Positions 33,209 through 50,740 of a stretch of 51,438 nucleotides of DNA are shown here, piece by piece. Each line of letters starts with the position of its first letter. Position 1 is the first letter of the stretch. The notes beneath the pieces are model-generated. The model searched no databases. It had not been told where the DNA came from and saw only the letters and a list, made by a program, of their open reading frames with translations. The DNA lies in assembly GCA_947483555.1 (NCBI GenBank), contig CANKMW010000066.1, positions 1 to 51,438 on the forward strand. The letters run 5' to 3'. Source of the stretch: Myxococcales bacterium (GTDB taxonomy: Bacteria; Myxococcota_A; Polyangia; Haliangiales; Haliangiaceae). Made by a program: the position numbers and the translations under genes.

Positions 33209-33214
33209 GAGGAG
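33209..33214 (+). promoter_or_regulatory. Ribosome binding site that favours a TTG start for rpsA
   Basis: GAGGAG at 33209-33214 is 6 nt from TTG at 33221 and 12 nt from the in-frame ATG at 33227. Normal spacing therefore favours the TTG; the two products would differ by two residues. Confidence 0.55.
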
Positions 33215-33220
33215 CCTGTT

Positions 33221-34996
<1,776 letters not shown>

Positions 34997-35012
34997 TCGT
35001 GGTTTGACGTTC

Positions 35013-35038
35013 GGTTCGTGACGATGGTTCGTGACGAT
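35013..35038 (+). repeat. 13-bp perfect tandem duplication
   Basis: GGTTCGTGACGAT occurs twice in direct succession at 35013-35025 and 35026-35038, between the rpsA stop and the terminator. It is immediately followed by an inverted copy of the core (TCGTGA ... TCACGA). Confidence 0.85.
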
Positions 35039-35060
35039 GTTCACGACCATGTTCGCCCCG

Positions 35061-35098
35061 ACGGGCGCCCGGGAGACCGCGGCGCCCGTTTCGTTTTT
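35061..35098 (+). terminator. Rho-independent terminator of rpsA
   Basis: A 9-bp perfect G+C-rich stem, ACGGGCGCC at 35061-35069 with GGCGCCCGT at 35081-35089, an 11-nt loop, and a T-rich tract (TTCGTTTTT) directly after. It is the best intrinsic terminator in the window and separates rpsA from the acyl-CoA operon. Confidence 0.82.
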
Positions 35099-35126
35099 CG
35101 GGCCGCGAGAGTATCGTCCCCGGCGG

Positions 35127-35909
<783 letters not shown>

Positions 35910-35916
35910 GACCACC

Positions 35917-37062
<1,146 letters not shown>

Positions 37063-37087
37063 CGGCCACCGTCACGAGGAGGAGACC

Positions 37088-37576
37088 ATGCGCACGACGT
37101 CGATCGTTCTCTCTGGCGTTCTCACCGGTTGTCTGGGGCTCGGGCTGGTCGCGACCGGCTGCGGGGGCGGGCAGAAGAAGACCGATCCGGGCGCCGGGGC
37201 GACCGGCGACGTCTCGAGCGGGGGCGGGCGCGACTACCAGGGTGACCCGTGCGAGGACCCGTGCTCGGGCGGCATGTGCCCCCCCGAGACGCTCGACGCC
37301 ATCCAGCGCTCGCTCGACAGCAAGCGGCGCGCCGCGGCCCGCTGCCTCGCCGACGCCGTCAACTCGGGGAAGATCAGCAAGAACGCCCACGGCCACGTCG
37401 CGCTGTCGTTCGTGATCGGCAAGAACGGCAAGGCGCGCGGCATCGCGGTAGCGCAATCGAGCATCAAGAACGAGGTCGTGGAGCAGTGCGTGATCTCCAA
37501 GGTCGCGGAGATCGACTTCGGCGCCGTGCCGATCGACCTCGACTGGTCCTACACCTACGCGTTCGAGTCGATGTGA
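37088..37576 (+). CDS. Lipoprotein with AgmX/PglI-like C-terminal domain
   Basis: A 162-residue predicted lipoprotein. Signal and lipobox VATGC (Cys25) are followed by a Gly/Asp/Ser-rich linker with three Cys (C55, C59, C64). The C-terminal domain at about 66-160 has the AgmX/PglI pattern: helix LDAIQRSLDSKRRAAARCL (C86), strand GHVALSFVIGKNGKARGIAV and the second conserved Cys C134 in VEQCVISKV. This domain is frequent in Myxococcota envelope proteins and resembles TonB C-terminal folds. A GAGGAGGAG ribosome site lies a few nt upstream of the ATG. It sits inside the acyl-CoA operon, 25 nt after the first dehydrogenase. Confidence 0.8.
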   Translation: MRTTSIVLSGVLTGCLGLGLVATGCGGGQKKTDPGAGATGDVSSGGGRDYQGDPCEDPCSGGMCPPETLDAIQRSLDSKRRAAARCLADAVNSGKISKNAHGHVALSFVIGKNGKARGIAVAQSSIKNEVVEQCVISKVAEIDFGAVPIDLDWSYTYAFESM

Positions 37577-37577
37577 C

Positions 37578-38375
37578 ATGAGGCCGGCGTCGTTGTTCGG
37601 GGTTCCGGTCGCCGCCGTGGTCGCGGTCGGACTGGGCGCATGTGGCGGCAAGAGCGCGCCGGCGGCGATCGAGCCGACCGGCTCGGCGGTCGATGACGCC
37701 GGCGAGCGCGACCAGCCGCCGGCCGATGGCGAGGAAGACGGCGTCGAGATCGTCTCGACCCGCGGCAAGATCGATCCCGACGCGGTGACGCGAGCCATCG
37801 AGCCCCATGCCACCGCCCTCGAGGCTTGCTACGCCGACCACGTTGGCCGGCGGCGCTGGCTCGGTGGCGGCATCGAGCTGCGCTGGGACGTCGGTGCCGA
37901 TGGCGCGCTCACCTCGGTCCGCCTGACCCACAGCGACCTGGGGGCGTGGAAGGTCGAGAAGTGTGTGCTGGCCATCGCGCGCCAGCTCGCCTTCGGCAAG
38001 CCCAAGGGTGGCAAGGCCCACGTCTCGGCGCCGGTGGCCTTCTCGTCCGGATCGGGCGCGCTGACCTGGAGCGAGGATCAGGCCGTGCGGGCGGTCGGCG
38101 GCCGGTTCAAGGAGCTGGGCGAGTGCGCCAAGGCCGCCGCCGCCGCCGATCCGAGCAACGTGACCGTGACCATCTACGTCGGCACCCGGGGCAAGGTCCA
38201 GTCGGTGGGCTTCGCGTCGCCGAGCGGCTTCCCGGACGCGTGGGCCGACTGCGCCCACGACCGGGCCATGGCGTGGGCGCTGACCGATCCGCGCGGCAAG
38301 GTCGCCAAGCTGTCGTTCGTCTACAACCCGGCCGCGGACTCCGGTGACGACGACGACGGCGACGAGGAGTTCTAG
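37578..38375 (+). CDS. Lipoprotein with tandem AgmX/PglI-like domains
   Basis: A 265-residue predicted lipoprotein with signal and lipobox GLGAC (Cys22). After an acidic linker there are two domains of the same kind: 65-155 with C84 (ALEACYADHV), ELRWDVGADGALTSVRLT and C129 (VEKCVLAIA), and 168-252 with C183 (LGECAKAAA), VTVTIYVGTRGKVQSVGFAS and C225 (WADCAHDRA). The end is a run of Asp/Glu. Each domain keeps one pair of Cys, presumably a disulphide. It begins 1 nt after the stop of the previous lipoprotein, and the second dehydrogenase follows with no gap, so translation is coupled. Function unknown. Confidence 0.8.
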   Translation: MRPASLFGVPVAAVVAVGLGACGGKSAPAAIEPTGSAVDDAGERDQPPADGEEDGVEIVSTRGKIDPDAVTRAIEPHATALEACYADHVGRRRWLGGGIELRWDVGADGALTSVRLTHSDLGAWKVEKCVLAIARQLAFGKPKGGKAHVSAPVAFSSGSGALTWSEDQAVRAVGGRFKELGECAKAAAAADPSNVTVTIYVGTRGKVQSVGFASPSGFPDAWADCAHDRAMAWALTDPRGKVAKLSFVYNPAADSGDDDDGDEEF

Positions 38376-39542
<1,167 letters not shown>

Positions 39543-39550
39543 AGGTTGCC

Positions 39551-40003
39551 ATGTCCGAGCCATCGTCCGAATCGCCCACCACCACGGCGGCCACCCGCCG
39601 CAAGCTCCGCATCCTGGTCGCCAAGCCGGGCCTCGATGGCCACGACCGCGGCGCCAAGGTCGTCGCCCGCGCGCTCGCCGACGCCGGCTACGAGGTGGTC
39701 TACACCGGGCTGCACCAGACCCCCGACATGATCGCCAGCGCCGCGGTGCAGGAGTCGGTGGACGCGGTCGGACTCTCGATCATGTCGGGCGCTCACATGA
39801 CGCTGTTCCCGGCCGTGATGGCGGCGCTCAAGACCCGCGGCGTGGTCGATGTGGTGGTGTTCGGTGGCGGCATCGTGCCCAAGGACGACCTGGTCAAGCT
39901 GGCCGCGCTCGGCGTGGCGCGCATCTTCACGCCGGGCACCAGCACGCAGGAGATCGTGGCCTGGGTCGAGGCGTACGTCCGGCCCCGCGCCGAGGCGACG
40001 TGA
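39551..40003 (+). CDS. Methylmalonyl-CoA mutase, cobalamin-binding subunit
   Basis: A 150-residue B12-binding subunit. The lower-axial ligand motif is complete: D29-G-H31-D-R-G34 in KPGLDGHDRGAKV, followed by VVYTGLHQTPDMI, VDAVGLSIMSGAHM and VVFGGGIVPKDD, ending in the helix that closes the Rossmann domain. The catalytic barrel is not fused but encoded at 44898-46547 on the other strand, so the enzyme is of the split type also found in archaea and some actinobacteria. It converts methylmalonyl-CoA to succinyl-CoA with adenosylcobalamin. The stop overlaps the GTG start of the cupin lipoprotein. Confidence 0.94.
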   Translation: MSEPSSESPTTTAATRRKLRILVAKPGLDGHDRGAKVVARALADAGYEVVYTGLHQTPDMIASAAVQESVDAVGLSIMSGAHMTLFPAVMAALKTRGVVDVVVFGGGIVPKDDLVKLAALGVARIFTPGTSTQEIVAWVEAYVRPRAEAT

Positions 40004-41222
40004 CGCTGCGACTCGCCACGCTCGCGCACGGGGTCCGCTACCTGCTCCCGGCCGTCGGGCTGGCCGTGGCGTGTGGCGAGCGGCCCCGGCCCGCGGCGTC
40101 ACCCTCAGCGGCCGCGGCCGTCGATGCCGGCGGCGACCACGGCGACCTCGAACCGGATCGCCCGTCGTTGCCCGAGGTCCCGGAGGACGAGCGCATCGCG
40201 GCGATCGAGCGGGCGATGAACCAGCTCGCCCCGGTCGCCCATCAATGCTGGGCGGCGGCCGCCGCCGACGATTTCCGCCTGGTCGGCGACCTGCGGGCGC
40301 TGATCACGGTCGGCGCCCAGGCCGGGCCCGGGGCCACGGTCGCCATCACCGCGGACACCGCCGACGACCCGACGCTCGCCCGTTGCCTGGTCGCGGTGCT
40401 GGGCGCGTATGCGTGGCCGCCGCCGCTGGCCGGCCAGGTGGTCGAGTTGCCCTTCCACTTCGCCGCCCCGGCGATGCAGAACGTCATCGACCGCAGCTTC
40501 GTGCCGCACCGCCAGCAGGCGGGCGTCGACGTCGCCGTGCTGCTCGACGAGGCCAACACCGGCAATCCCGCGCTGTCCCTGATCGAGGTCAGCGCGCCGG
40601 CGACGACCAAGCTCGGCCCCCGCGAGGTCGAGCGCCTCGAGGTGTGGGCGTTCTCGGCGGCGGCGCGGGTGGTCAGCGCCGGCGGCGGCGAGCGCGCCCT
40701 GGTCGCCGGCGACGTCATGATCGCGCCGGTGGGCGCGCGGCTGGAGGTCAGCGGCGCCGCGGGCGGCGAGTTGCACGCCATCGTGGCGCTGGTGCCGGGT
40801 GGCCGCGAGGGCGCGGCGCGGGCCGGCGCGTTGCCGGGTCGCGCCACGACCATGGCGGTGCGGGCCCGCCCGGTGCAGCCGCTGTTCGTCACCGCCGCCG
40901 CGGCCCGGACCTATCCGCGGCCGGGCGGCGCCACCACGATCCTCGTCGAGCCGCCGGCCGCCAAGGGCGCGATCTCGATCGGCCTGCTCGAGATCGACGC
41001 CGGCGTGAAGGTGCCGTTGCACGTCCATGCCCGGGAGACCGAGGCGCTGTACCTCATCGCCGGCGGCGGCACGATGACCGTCGCCGGCACCGCGGTGCCA
41101 GTCACCCGCACCTCGGTGGTCCAGGTCCCGGCCGGCGTCGAGCACGGCTTCGAGGCCGCCGCCGCGACGCGCGCCATCCAGCTCTACACCCCGGCCGGCC
41201 CCGAGCAGCGCTTCAAGAAGCC

Positions 41223-41226
<4 letters not shown>
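40000..41226 (+). CDS. Lipoprotein with AgmX/PglI-like and cupin domains
   Basis: A 408-residue predicted lipoprotein with lipobox LAVAC (Cys25). Residues about 64-155 resemble the AgmX/PglI-type domain, with C83 (VAHQCWAAA) and C129 (LARCLVAVL). Then two cupin-like units follow: 175-270 without metal ligands, and 310-408 with a normal metal site, H341, H343, E348 (PLHVHARETEALY) and H382 in VPAGVEHGF. GTG at 40000 overlaps the mutase small-subunit stop (GTGA) and its own stop overlaps the meaB ATG (ATGA), so an exported protein is translationally coupled to two cytoplasmic partners. Ligand unknown; sensor or sugar/thiol-binding roles are possible. Confidence 0.78.
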
Positions 41227-42188
<962 letters not shown>

Positions 42189-42337
42189 GCGCGCGTGGCG
42201 GGCCAGCACTGTAGGGAAACAGGGGCGCGGCGGTGTCCGAGATCACGCTCGTGCCGGCCAGCGAACGACCCGCAGCCGCGAGTGGTACGATGGTGCATAT
42301 TCGTCCTCGGCCAGGCTGCATGAACAGCCGCGTCGAG

Positions 42338-42344
42338 GGAGGAG
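42338..42344 (+). promoter_or_regulatory. Ribosome binding site near a TTG/ATG pair
   Basis: GGAGGAG at 42338-42344 lies 7 nt before TTG at 42352 and 13 nt before the in-frame ATG at 42358. As for rpsA, the spacing favours the weaker codon, so the lipoprotein may begin two residues earlier. Confidence 0.45.
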
Positions 42345-42357
42345 CCCTGGCTTGATC

Positions 42358-43053
42358 ATGTCGCGCCCATCCCTGACCGTGCTTCTGGCGTTGGTCCCCG
42401 TCGCCGGCTGCGGTCTCGTGGATCCCAACATCACCGAGTTCGACCTCACCCTGCCGCCCAAGCAGTTCACGATCGACTCGACGCGCTGGGGGCTCACCAA
42501 CGCCGACCTGCTCATCAACCAGACCTGCTCGACCACGCCGGATCCGTGTGCCGCCGCCGCTCAGCAGGCGTGCACCGAGGGCACCTGCATCGCGCAGTGT
42601 GACGCCACGACGCTGACCTGCGACCTCACGCTGTTCGTGTCGCTGTACAGCGCGATCGATCTCGAGATGGAGAAGCCCGAGCTGTCGACCATCGAGGATC
42701 AGCCGGTCCTCGACGTGACCATCGATGCCATCAACTTCGAGGTCAGCGCGAACACGATGAACGTCGAGACGCCCGAGATGGTGGTCTACGCCGCGCCCTC
42801 GACCGTGATGTCGCCCGACGCCCGCGCCAAGCGGGTCGGCACGGTGCCCGCGGTGCCGCCGATGATGACCCGGTCGCTGACCCCGATCGCGTTCGACCCC
42901 ATGGGGCGTGCCAACCTGGCCAGCTTCATGTCGGACTACAAGACGCCGTTCAACATCATCGTCGGCTCGCAGCTGCTGGTCGAGATGGGCGACGCGGTCC
43001 CCACCGGCGCCATGACGGTGCGGGTGGTCGTCGAAGCCCACGCCGGCTTGTGA
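42358..43053 (+). CDS. Hypothetical lipoprotein
   Basis: A 231-residue predicted lipoprotein (233 if TTG 42352 is used). Signal and lipobox VPVAGC (Cys18) lead to a mature protein with a Cys-rich section around 55-90 (TCSTTPDPC, QQACTEGTC, QCDATTLTC) and a beta-rich remainder (LFVSLYSAIDLEME, VTIDAINFEVSANTMN, FNIIVGSQLLVEMG). It may be a surface-binding domain with a disulphide-stabilised loop. The strong GGAGGAG site supports translation. It follows meaB by 163 nt; whether it belongs to the same transcript is unclear. No family recognised. Confidence 0.75.
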   Translation: MSRPSLTVLLALVPVAGCGLVDPNITEFDLTLPPKQFTIDSTRWGLTNADLLINQTCSTTPDPCAAAAQQACTEGTCIAQCDATTLTCDLTLFVSLYSAIDLEMEKPELSTIEDQPVLDVTIDAINFEVSANTMNVETPEMVVYAAPSTVMSPDARAKRVGTVPAVPPMMTRSLTPIAFDPMGRANLASFMSDYKTPFNIIVGSQLLVEMGDAVPTGAMTVRVVVEAHAGL

Positions 43054-44272
43054 GCGGCGCCGGGCCCTGCTAAACGGCGAGGGTGACTCGCCTCCACGAC
43101 GTCATCGTCGTCGGCGCTGGCCCGGCCGGTGCGTCGACGGCTGCGCGCCTGCACCAGCATGGCGTGCGCGATGTCCTGGTGCTCGAGCGCTACGACTTCC
43201 CGCGCGACAAGCCGTGTGGTGGCGGCCTCACCGGTCACTGCGACGAGGCGCTGGCCGCCCTCGACCTGCGGCTCACGGTGCCGTTCGTGCCGTCGGCCGC
43301 GGCCCGGGTGCGCTTCGGCAGCTTCGAGCGCACCGTCACGATGGGACGCCCGGTCAACGTCATCCGGCGCATCGAGTTCGACGCCAGCCTGGTCGAGCAG
43401 GTGCGGGCCCGCGGCGTCGAGGTCCGGGTCGGCGCGGCGGTCGACACCCTGGTCGTCGACCGCGACGCGGTGACGTTGCGGCTCGATGGCGGCCTTGAGC
43501 TGCGGGCAAGGGTCGTGATCGGCGCCGACGGCGCCGCCTCGGTGGTGCGCAAGCACCTCACCGCCAATGCCAAGGCGCTGCCGCACCGCCTGTTCATGCA
43601 CGAGCTACCGGCGACGCTGGCCGACACCGCGATGGTCTACGACTTCACGCCCATGCAGGCGGGACTGCGCGGCTACCTGTGGGTGTTCCCGGTCACCGGC
43701 GGTCGCGCCAACGTCGGGCTCATGCACTACCCGTCGTCGCGCAAGGGCGGTCCGGAGCTGTTGCGCGTGCTGCGCGACGGGCTGGCCGGATACGGGATCG
43801 CGCTGCCGGCAAAGGGCTCGCGCGGCTGGCCGGTGTGGGGCTATGCCCCGGGGGCGCGGGTGTCGGCGCCGCGCCTGCTCACCGTCGGCGACGCTGCTGG
43901 CATCGATGGGCTGACCGGCGAGGGCATCGCGGTGGCGATGGAACAGGCCCAGGTCGCCGGCGACGCCGCGGCACGCGCGCTGTCCACCGGCGGCTTCGAG
44001 TTCGGCGGTTACCGCCGCGCGCTCCGCCGCGCCACGGTCGGCCGCGAGCTCGCGCTCGACCGCTGGCTGGCGCGCCTGCTCTACCAGTCCGGACCGGGCT
44101 GGCAGCGCTGGATGAGCCTGGTGCTCTTCGATCCCGACGTGCTCGAGATGTACGCGGCGCGGGTCTCGGGCTCCGAGGTCCTCGCCGATCAGAAGCTCCG
44201 GCTGTGGCGGGCCCTGGTGCGCCACGTCGGGGCGTCGGGTGGCCGGAGCCGGAAGCTACGCGCCGCGATGGA

Positions 44273-44665
<393 letters not shown>

Positions 44666-44810
44666 GTCGTCCCTCCACGCGGAACCGCGGCCCAAACGGC
44701 TGCCGAGCCCCTGACGCTATCGGAACCCAAAACAGTCCTGGAATCAACCATCTAGCCTCAGAAGTCGGACCCGCTCGCGATCCCGGCCGGTCCGGCCATG
44801 CTCCGGCGAT

Positions 44811-44826
44811 GGACCCAGGGGGGTCC
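44811..44826 (-). terminator. Short hairpin behind the mutase large-subunit gene
   Basis: GGACCC and GGGTCC form a 6-bp stem around AGGG, about 70 nt beyond the stop of the mutase gene. There is no T-tract, so function as a terminator is speculative. Confidence 0.25.
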
Positions 44827-44897
44827 TGGCGCGGTCCCGCTCACTGCGCTCCGGAGGCGCCGCGAGGCCTGCGCGCCTCACCGCGACGCGTTCGAGC

Positions 44898-46547
<1,650 letters not shown>

Positions 46548-46599
46548 GGCGCGCCGAAGCTACCGCGGCCACCGCCCCGCCGGCGAGCACGAAGGCGCT

Positions 46600-47268
46600 T
46601 CAGACCGTCATCTCGGGCACGTCGCCGTCCGCGATGAGCGGGGCGCCGGTGGCGGCCTGGATCGCCGCCACGGTGACGCCGGGGGCCCGTTCGCGCAGCA
46701 CCAGGCCGGCCGGCGTCACGTCGATCACCGCCAGATCGGTCACGATGGTGTGGACCACCGCCACGCCGGTCAGTGGCAGCGTGCAGCGCTCGAGGATCTT
46801 GGGCGAGCCGTCCTTGGCGGTGTGCTCCATCATCACGATCACGCGCCGCGAACCGGCGACCAGATCCATGGCGCCGCCCATGCCCTTGACCATCTTGCCG
46901 GGGATCATCCAGTTGGCGAGGTCACCCTGCGCCGAGACCTCCATGGCGCCGAGGATCGACACGTCGACGTGGCCACCGCGGATCATCGCGAAGCTCTCGG
47001 CCGAATCGAAGAACGCCGAACCGGGGACCGCGGTGATGGTCTGCTTGCCGGCGTTGATGAGATCGGGATCCTCGTCGCCGTCGTCGGGAAACGGGCCGAT
47101 GCCGAGCATGCCGTTCTCGGATTGCAGCACCACGTCCATCCCGGCCGGGATGAAGTTGGCGACCAGCGTCGGCATGCCGATGCCGAGGTTGACGTAGTAG
47201 CCATCGCGCAGCTCGGCGGCCACCCGGCGGGCGACCTGGTCGCGATCGAGGGCCTGATGATCGGCCAT
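46600..47268 (-). CDS. scoB: 3-oxoacid CoA-transferase, subunit B
   Basis: A 222-residue subunit of succinyl-CoA:3-ketoacid or acetoacetate CoA-transferase. LGIGMPTLVANFIP at 28-41 and the catalytic glutamate E51 in SENGMLGIGP are clear; GGHVDVSILGAMEVSAQGDLANW and the KMVKGMGGAMDLV segment follow. The enzyme moves CoA from succinyl-CoA to acetoacetate (ketone-body use) or similar acids. ATG at 47268, directly after subunit A with 2 nt between the genes. It leads to the mutase large subunit on the same strand, consistent with a shared succinyl-CoA pool. Confidence 0.95.
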   Translation of the reverse strand: MADHQALDRDQVARRVAAELRDGYYVNLGIGMPTLVANFIPAGMDVVLQSENGMLGIGPFPDDGDEDPDLINAGKQTITAVPGSAFFDSAESFAMIRGGHVDVSILGAMEVSAQGDLANWMIPGKMVKGMGGAMDLVAGSRRVIVMMEHTAKDGSPKILERCTLPLTGVAVVHTIVTDLAVIDVTPAGLVLRERAPGVTVAAIQAATGAPLIADGDVPEMTV

Positions 47269-47270
47269 GG

Positions 47271-47984
47271 TCACGCTCCTCCTGCCGCAGCCCGCTTGCG
47301 GACCGTGCGCTGTTCGATCGGCTTCTCGTAGGCGGTGCCCTGGAAGATGCGCTGCACGTAGATCGAGGGGGTGTGGATCGCGTTGGGATCGAGCTCGCCG
47401 ACCGCAACCAGCTCCTCGACCTCGGCGATCGTGATCCGAGCGGCGGTCGCCATCAGCGGATTGAAGTTGCGCGCCGTCTTGCGGAACACCAGGTTGCCCC
47501 ACGGGTCGCCGCGCCACGCCTTGACGATGGCGACGTCGCCGCGGATGGCGTGCTCGAGCACGCAGCGCTTGCCGGCGATCTCGCGGGTCTCCTTGCCCTC
47601 CGCGATCCGGGTGCCGTAGCCGGTGGGCGTGAAGAAGGCCTCGATGCCGGCGCCGCCGGCGCGGATGCGTTCGGCCAGCGTGCCCTGCGGGCACAGCTCG
47701 ACCTCGAGCTCGCCGGACAGGAACAGCTTCTCGAAGATCTTGTTCTCGCCGACGTACGACGAGATCATCTTCTTGACCTGACCCTGGGCCAAGAGGACGC
47801 CGAGGCCCTTGTCGGTGGTGCCGCAGTTGTTGCTGACGATGGTGAGCCCGCGGATGCCGCGGCGGGCCAGCTCGCGGATGCAGTTCTCGGGGTTACCCGA
47901 CAGGCCGAAGCCACCCGACAGGATGACCGCACCATCGGAGACGTCGTGCAACGCCGCGGTCGCGTCGGCGAAGACCTTGTTCAT
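47271..47984 (-). CDS. scoA: 3-oxoacid CoA-transferase, subunit A
   Basis: A 237-residue partner of subunit B. The N-terminal CoA-binding signature GGFGLSGNPENCI is at 24-36, followed by LTIVSNNCGTTDKGLG, SSYVGENKIFEKLFLSGELEVE, PQGTLAERIRAGGAG and FFTPTGYGT, all typical of the alpha subunit. The ATG at 47984 is 54 nt from the divergent SAM hydroxide adenosyltransferase gene. Together with scoB and the mutase large subunit it forms a minus-strand catabolic operon. Confidence 0.95.
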   Translation of the reverse strand: MNKVFADATAALHDVSDGAVILSGGFGLSGNPENCIRELARRGIRGLTIVSNNCGTTDKGLGVLLAQGQVKKMISSYVGENKIFEKLFLSGELEVELCPQGTLAERIRAGGAGIEAFFTPTGYGTRIAEGKETREIAGKRCVLEHAIRGDVAIVKAWRGDPWGNLVFRKTARNFNPLMATAARITIAEVEELVAVGELDPNAIHTPSIYVQRIFQGTAYEKPIEQRTVRKRAAAGGA

Positions 47985-48038
47985 CGAGCGCAGTTTCCGC
48001 GCCGCGCGCCGCCGGGTCAACCGCGCTACCATGGTTCC

Positions 48039-48769
<731 letters not shown>

Positions 48770-48773
<4 letters not shown>

Positions 48774-49960
48774 CGGCGGCGATCACGGTCCGGATCGACG
48801 CCTTCGCGGCCGGTGGCTACGGCGTCGGCCGGGACGACGACGGGCGGGCGGTGTTCGTCGCCGGCACCGCGCCCGGCGACGTGGTGACGGCGAGCGTCTT
48901 CGAGGCCCACGCCCGCTGGGCGCGCGCCGAGCTGGTCGAGCTCACCCGCGCCGGGCCGGGTCGCGTCGAGCCCCGTTGCCCGCTGTTCGCCGACCGCCGC
49001 TGCGGCGGCTGCCAGTGGCAGCACGTCGACGACGACACCCAGCGGGCGGCCAAGCAACACCTGCTGGCCGGCGCCCTGCGCAAGCTGGTCGCCGGTGGCC
49101 TCGAGCTGCGGCCGCTCCTGACGCCGGTGCCGCCGTGGGGCTGGCGTCGGCGGGCGCGGTTCACCGCGCTCGGCGCGGCGCTCGGCTTCCACGCGCCGCG
49201 CGGCCATGCGGTGTGCGACGTCACGGCGTGCCCGCAGCTCGAGCCGGAGCTGGAGCTGGTGATCGGTGCCCTCCGCGCCGCCGGCGTCGTCCGCGGCGAC
49301 GGCGAGATCCACGCCGTGGTCGGCGACGGCGGCGCGCACGTGGTGATCGACGCGCCGTGCGACGAGGCGGCGGCGGCGGGCCTGGTCGGGCAGGGCGGCA
49401 TCTCCGGCGTCACCTGGCGCGGCGGCGCGGCCGGCGCCGACGCGGTGGCGCTCGAGCCGGGCCTGATCGCCAGCGGCGATGACTTCGCGCAGGCCAGTCG
49501 AGCCGGCAACGAGGCCCTGCGGGCGGTGGTCGCGCAGGCGCTGGCGGCCGGCCGTGGCGAGCGCGTGCTCGAGCTGTACGCCGGGGGCGGCAACTTCACC
49601 CGCGACCTGGTCGCGGCCGGCGCCCAGGTCGTGACCAGCGACGAGCGCACCCCGGCGGTCCCGCCACCGGGCTTCGTGCCCGGCGGCGCCATCGAGGTGG
49701 TCCGCGCGCTGGCGCGCACCGGGACCCGCTTCGATGCCGTCCTGCTCGATCCGCCGCGGGCCGGCGCCCGCGGCGTGGTCGAACAGCTGGCCGCGCTGCA
49801 GCCGTCGCGGGTGGTCTACGTGTCCTGCGAGCCGGCGACCTTCGCGCGCGACGCCGAGCAGCTCGGCGCCGCCGGTCTGCGCCCGCGCTGGGCCCAGGGG
49901 CTCGATCTCATGCCGCAGACCGCCCACGTCGAGCTGGTCGCTCGCTTCGAGCGCGAGTAG
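48770..49960 (+). CDS. TrmA/RlmD-family RNA (uracil-5-)-methyltransferase
   Basis: A 396-residue SAM-dependent enzyme that methylates a uridine C5, probably in 23S rRNA. A TRAM-like N-terminal domain (residues 1-62) is followed by the iron-sulphur ligands C70, C78, C81 and C154 (CPLFADRRCGGC and VTACPQ). The SAM domain has LELYAGGGNFTRDL, FDAVLLDPPRAGA and the catalytic C353 in VYVSCEPATFARD. FAQASRAGNEAL gives the conserved Gln. GTG at 48770 overlaps the previous gene (GTGA). Which uridine is modified cannot be read from the sequence. Confidence 0.93.
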
Positions 49961-49969
49961 GATCTCGTC

Positions 49970-50698
49970 TTGGGCAATCGCTGGTCGCTCGCTCGTGGTC
50001 GGCTGGTGATCGCCGCGGCCGGCGCCGCCGGCGCCGCTGCCGGCTGTGGCGGGCCCGACGAGATCGTGCCCCGCCCGCTCGACGCCGCCGAGATCGACGC
50101 CGTGCTCCCGATCGACGCCCGCACCGACGCCGCGAGCGACGGCCGCCCGGCGCTGCCCGACATGGTCCTGGTCGAGAGCCTGATGGTCGGCTCGATCCAG
50201 GTCCACGATCTGAGCTTCGACGTCAACTCCTGCGAGCTGGTCGAGGGCTGCATCGGCGGCGCCGGCGCCCGCCGCCTGCTGCGGTTCTCGACCGTCACCG
50301 CCAACGCCGGCAACGGCGACCTGTACTTCGGGCCGCCGGAGTCGAACCCGCTGTTCGAGTATTCGGTGTGCCACGGCCATCACCACTTCAGCGGTTACGC
50401 CGCCTACGAACTGGTCGACGGCACCGGCGTGGTCGTGACCGGACACAAGCAGGCCTTCTGCCTGCTCGACACCTTCCAGGTCGATCCCGACCGCCCGGGG
50501 CCCTACTACACGTGCGTCAACCAGGGCATCAGCGCCGGCTGGGCCGACTCGTACCCGGCGTTTCTGCCCTGCCAGTGGATCGACATCACGACCGTGACCC
50601 CGGGCGCCTACACCCTGCGCGTGCGCATCAACCCCGACCAGCTCTTCGAGGAGAGCGACTACACCAACAACCAGCTCGACATCCCGGTGGTGTTCTGA
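49970..50698 (+). CDS. Lysyl-oxidase-like copper amine oxidase lipoprotein
   Basis: A 242-residue predicted lipoprotein with a signal and lipobox AAAGC (Cys26), then an acidic linker and a lysyl oxidase catalytic domain (about 65-242). The copper ligands are H135, H137 and H139 in CHGHHHF, corresponding to CHQHYHS in human LOX. The quinone cofactor residues are K160 in GHKQAFC (human GHKASFC) and Y195 in DSYPAFLPCQWID (human DTYGADIDCQWID). Six mature-domain Cys (88, 94, 134, 164, 182, 201) can form the family disulphides, and the end ESDYTNNQLD is very like LOX. The TTG at 49970 is 9 nt behind the methyltransferase stop. Likely a surface-attached oxidase of lysine side chains or amines. Confidence 0.85.
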   Translation: MGNRWSLARGRLVIAAAGAAGAAAGCGGPDEIVPRPLDAAEIDAVLPIDARTDAASDGRPALPDMVLVESLMVGSIQVHDLSFDVNSCELVEGCIGGAGARRLLRFSTVTANAGNGDLYFGPPESNPLFEYSVCHGHHHFSGYAAYELVDGTGVVVTGHKQAFCLLDTFQVDPDRPGPYYTCVNQGISAGWADSYPAFLPCQWIDITTVTPGAYTLRVRINPDQLFEESDYTNNQLDIPVVF

Positions 50699-50703
50699 CG
50701 CTG

Positions 50704-50719
50704 CGAGCGAGAACGCTCG
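50704..50719. terminator. Hairpin between convergent genes
   Basis: CGAGCG and CGCTCG form a perfect 6-bp stem with loop AGAA, between the lysyl oxidase stop and the converging lipoprotein stop. A T-tract is missing, so the role is uncertain. Confidence 0.32.
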
Positions 50720-50740
50720 GCCGGCTACCTACCTACTGAC

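Noticed and set aside
44696..44897. tRNA or small RNA gene between the HU-like gene and the mutase gene
   Set aside because: No cloverleaf, no T-psi-C box and no promoter with terminator could be found; only short G+C-rich inverted repeats are present.
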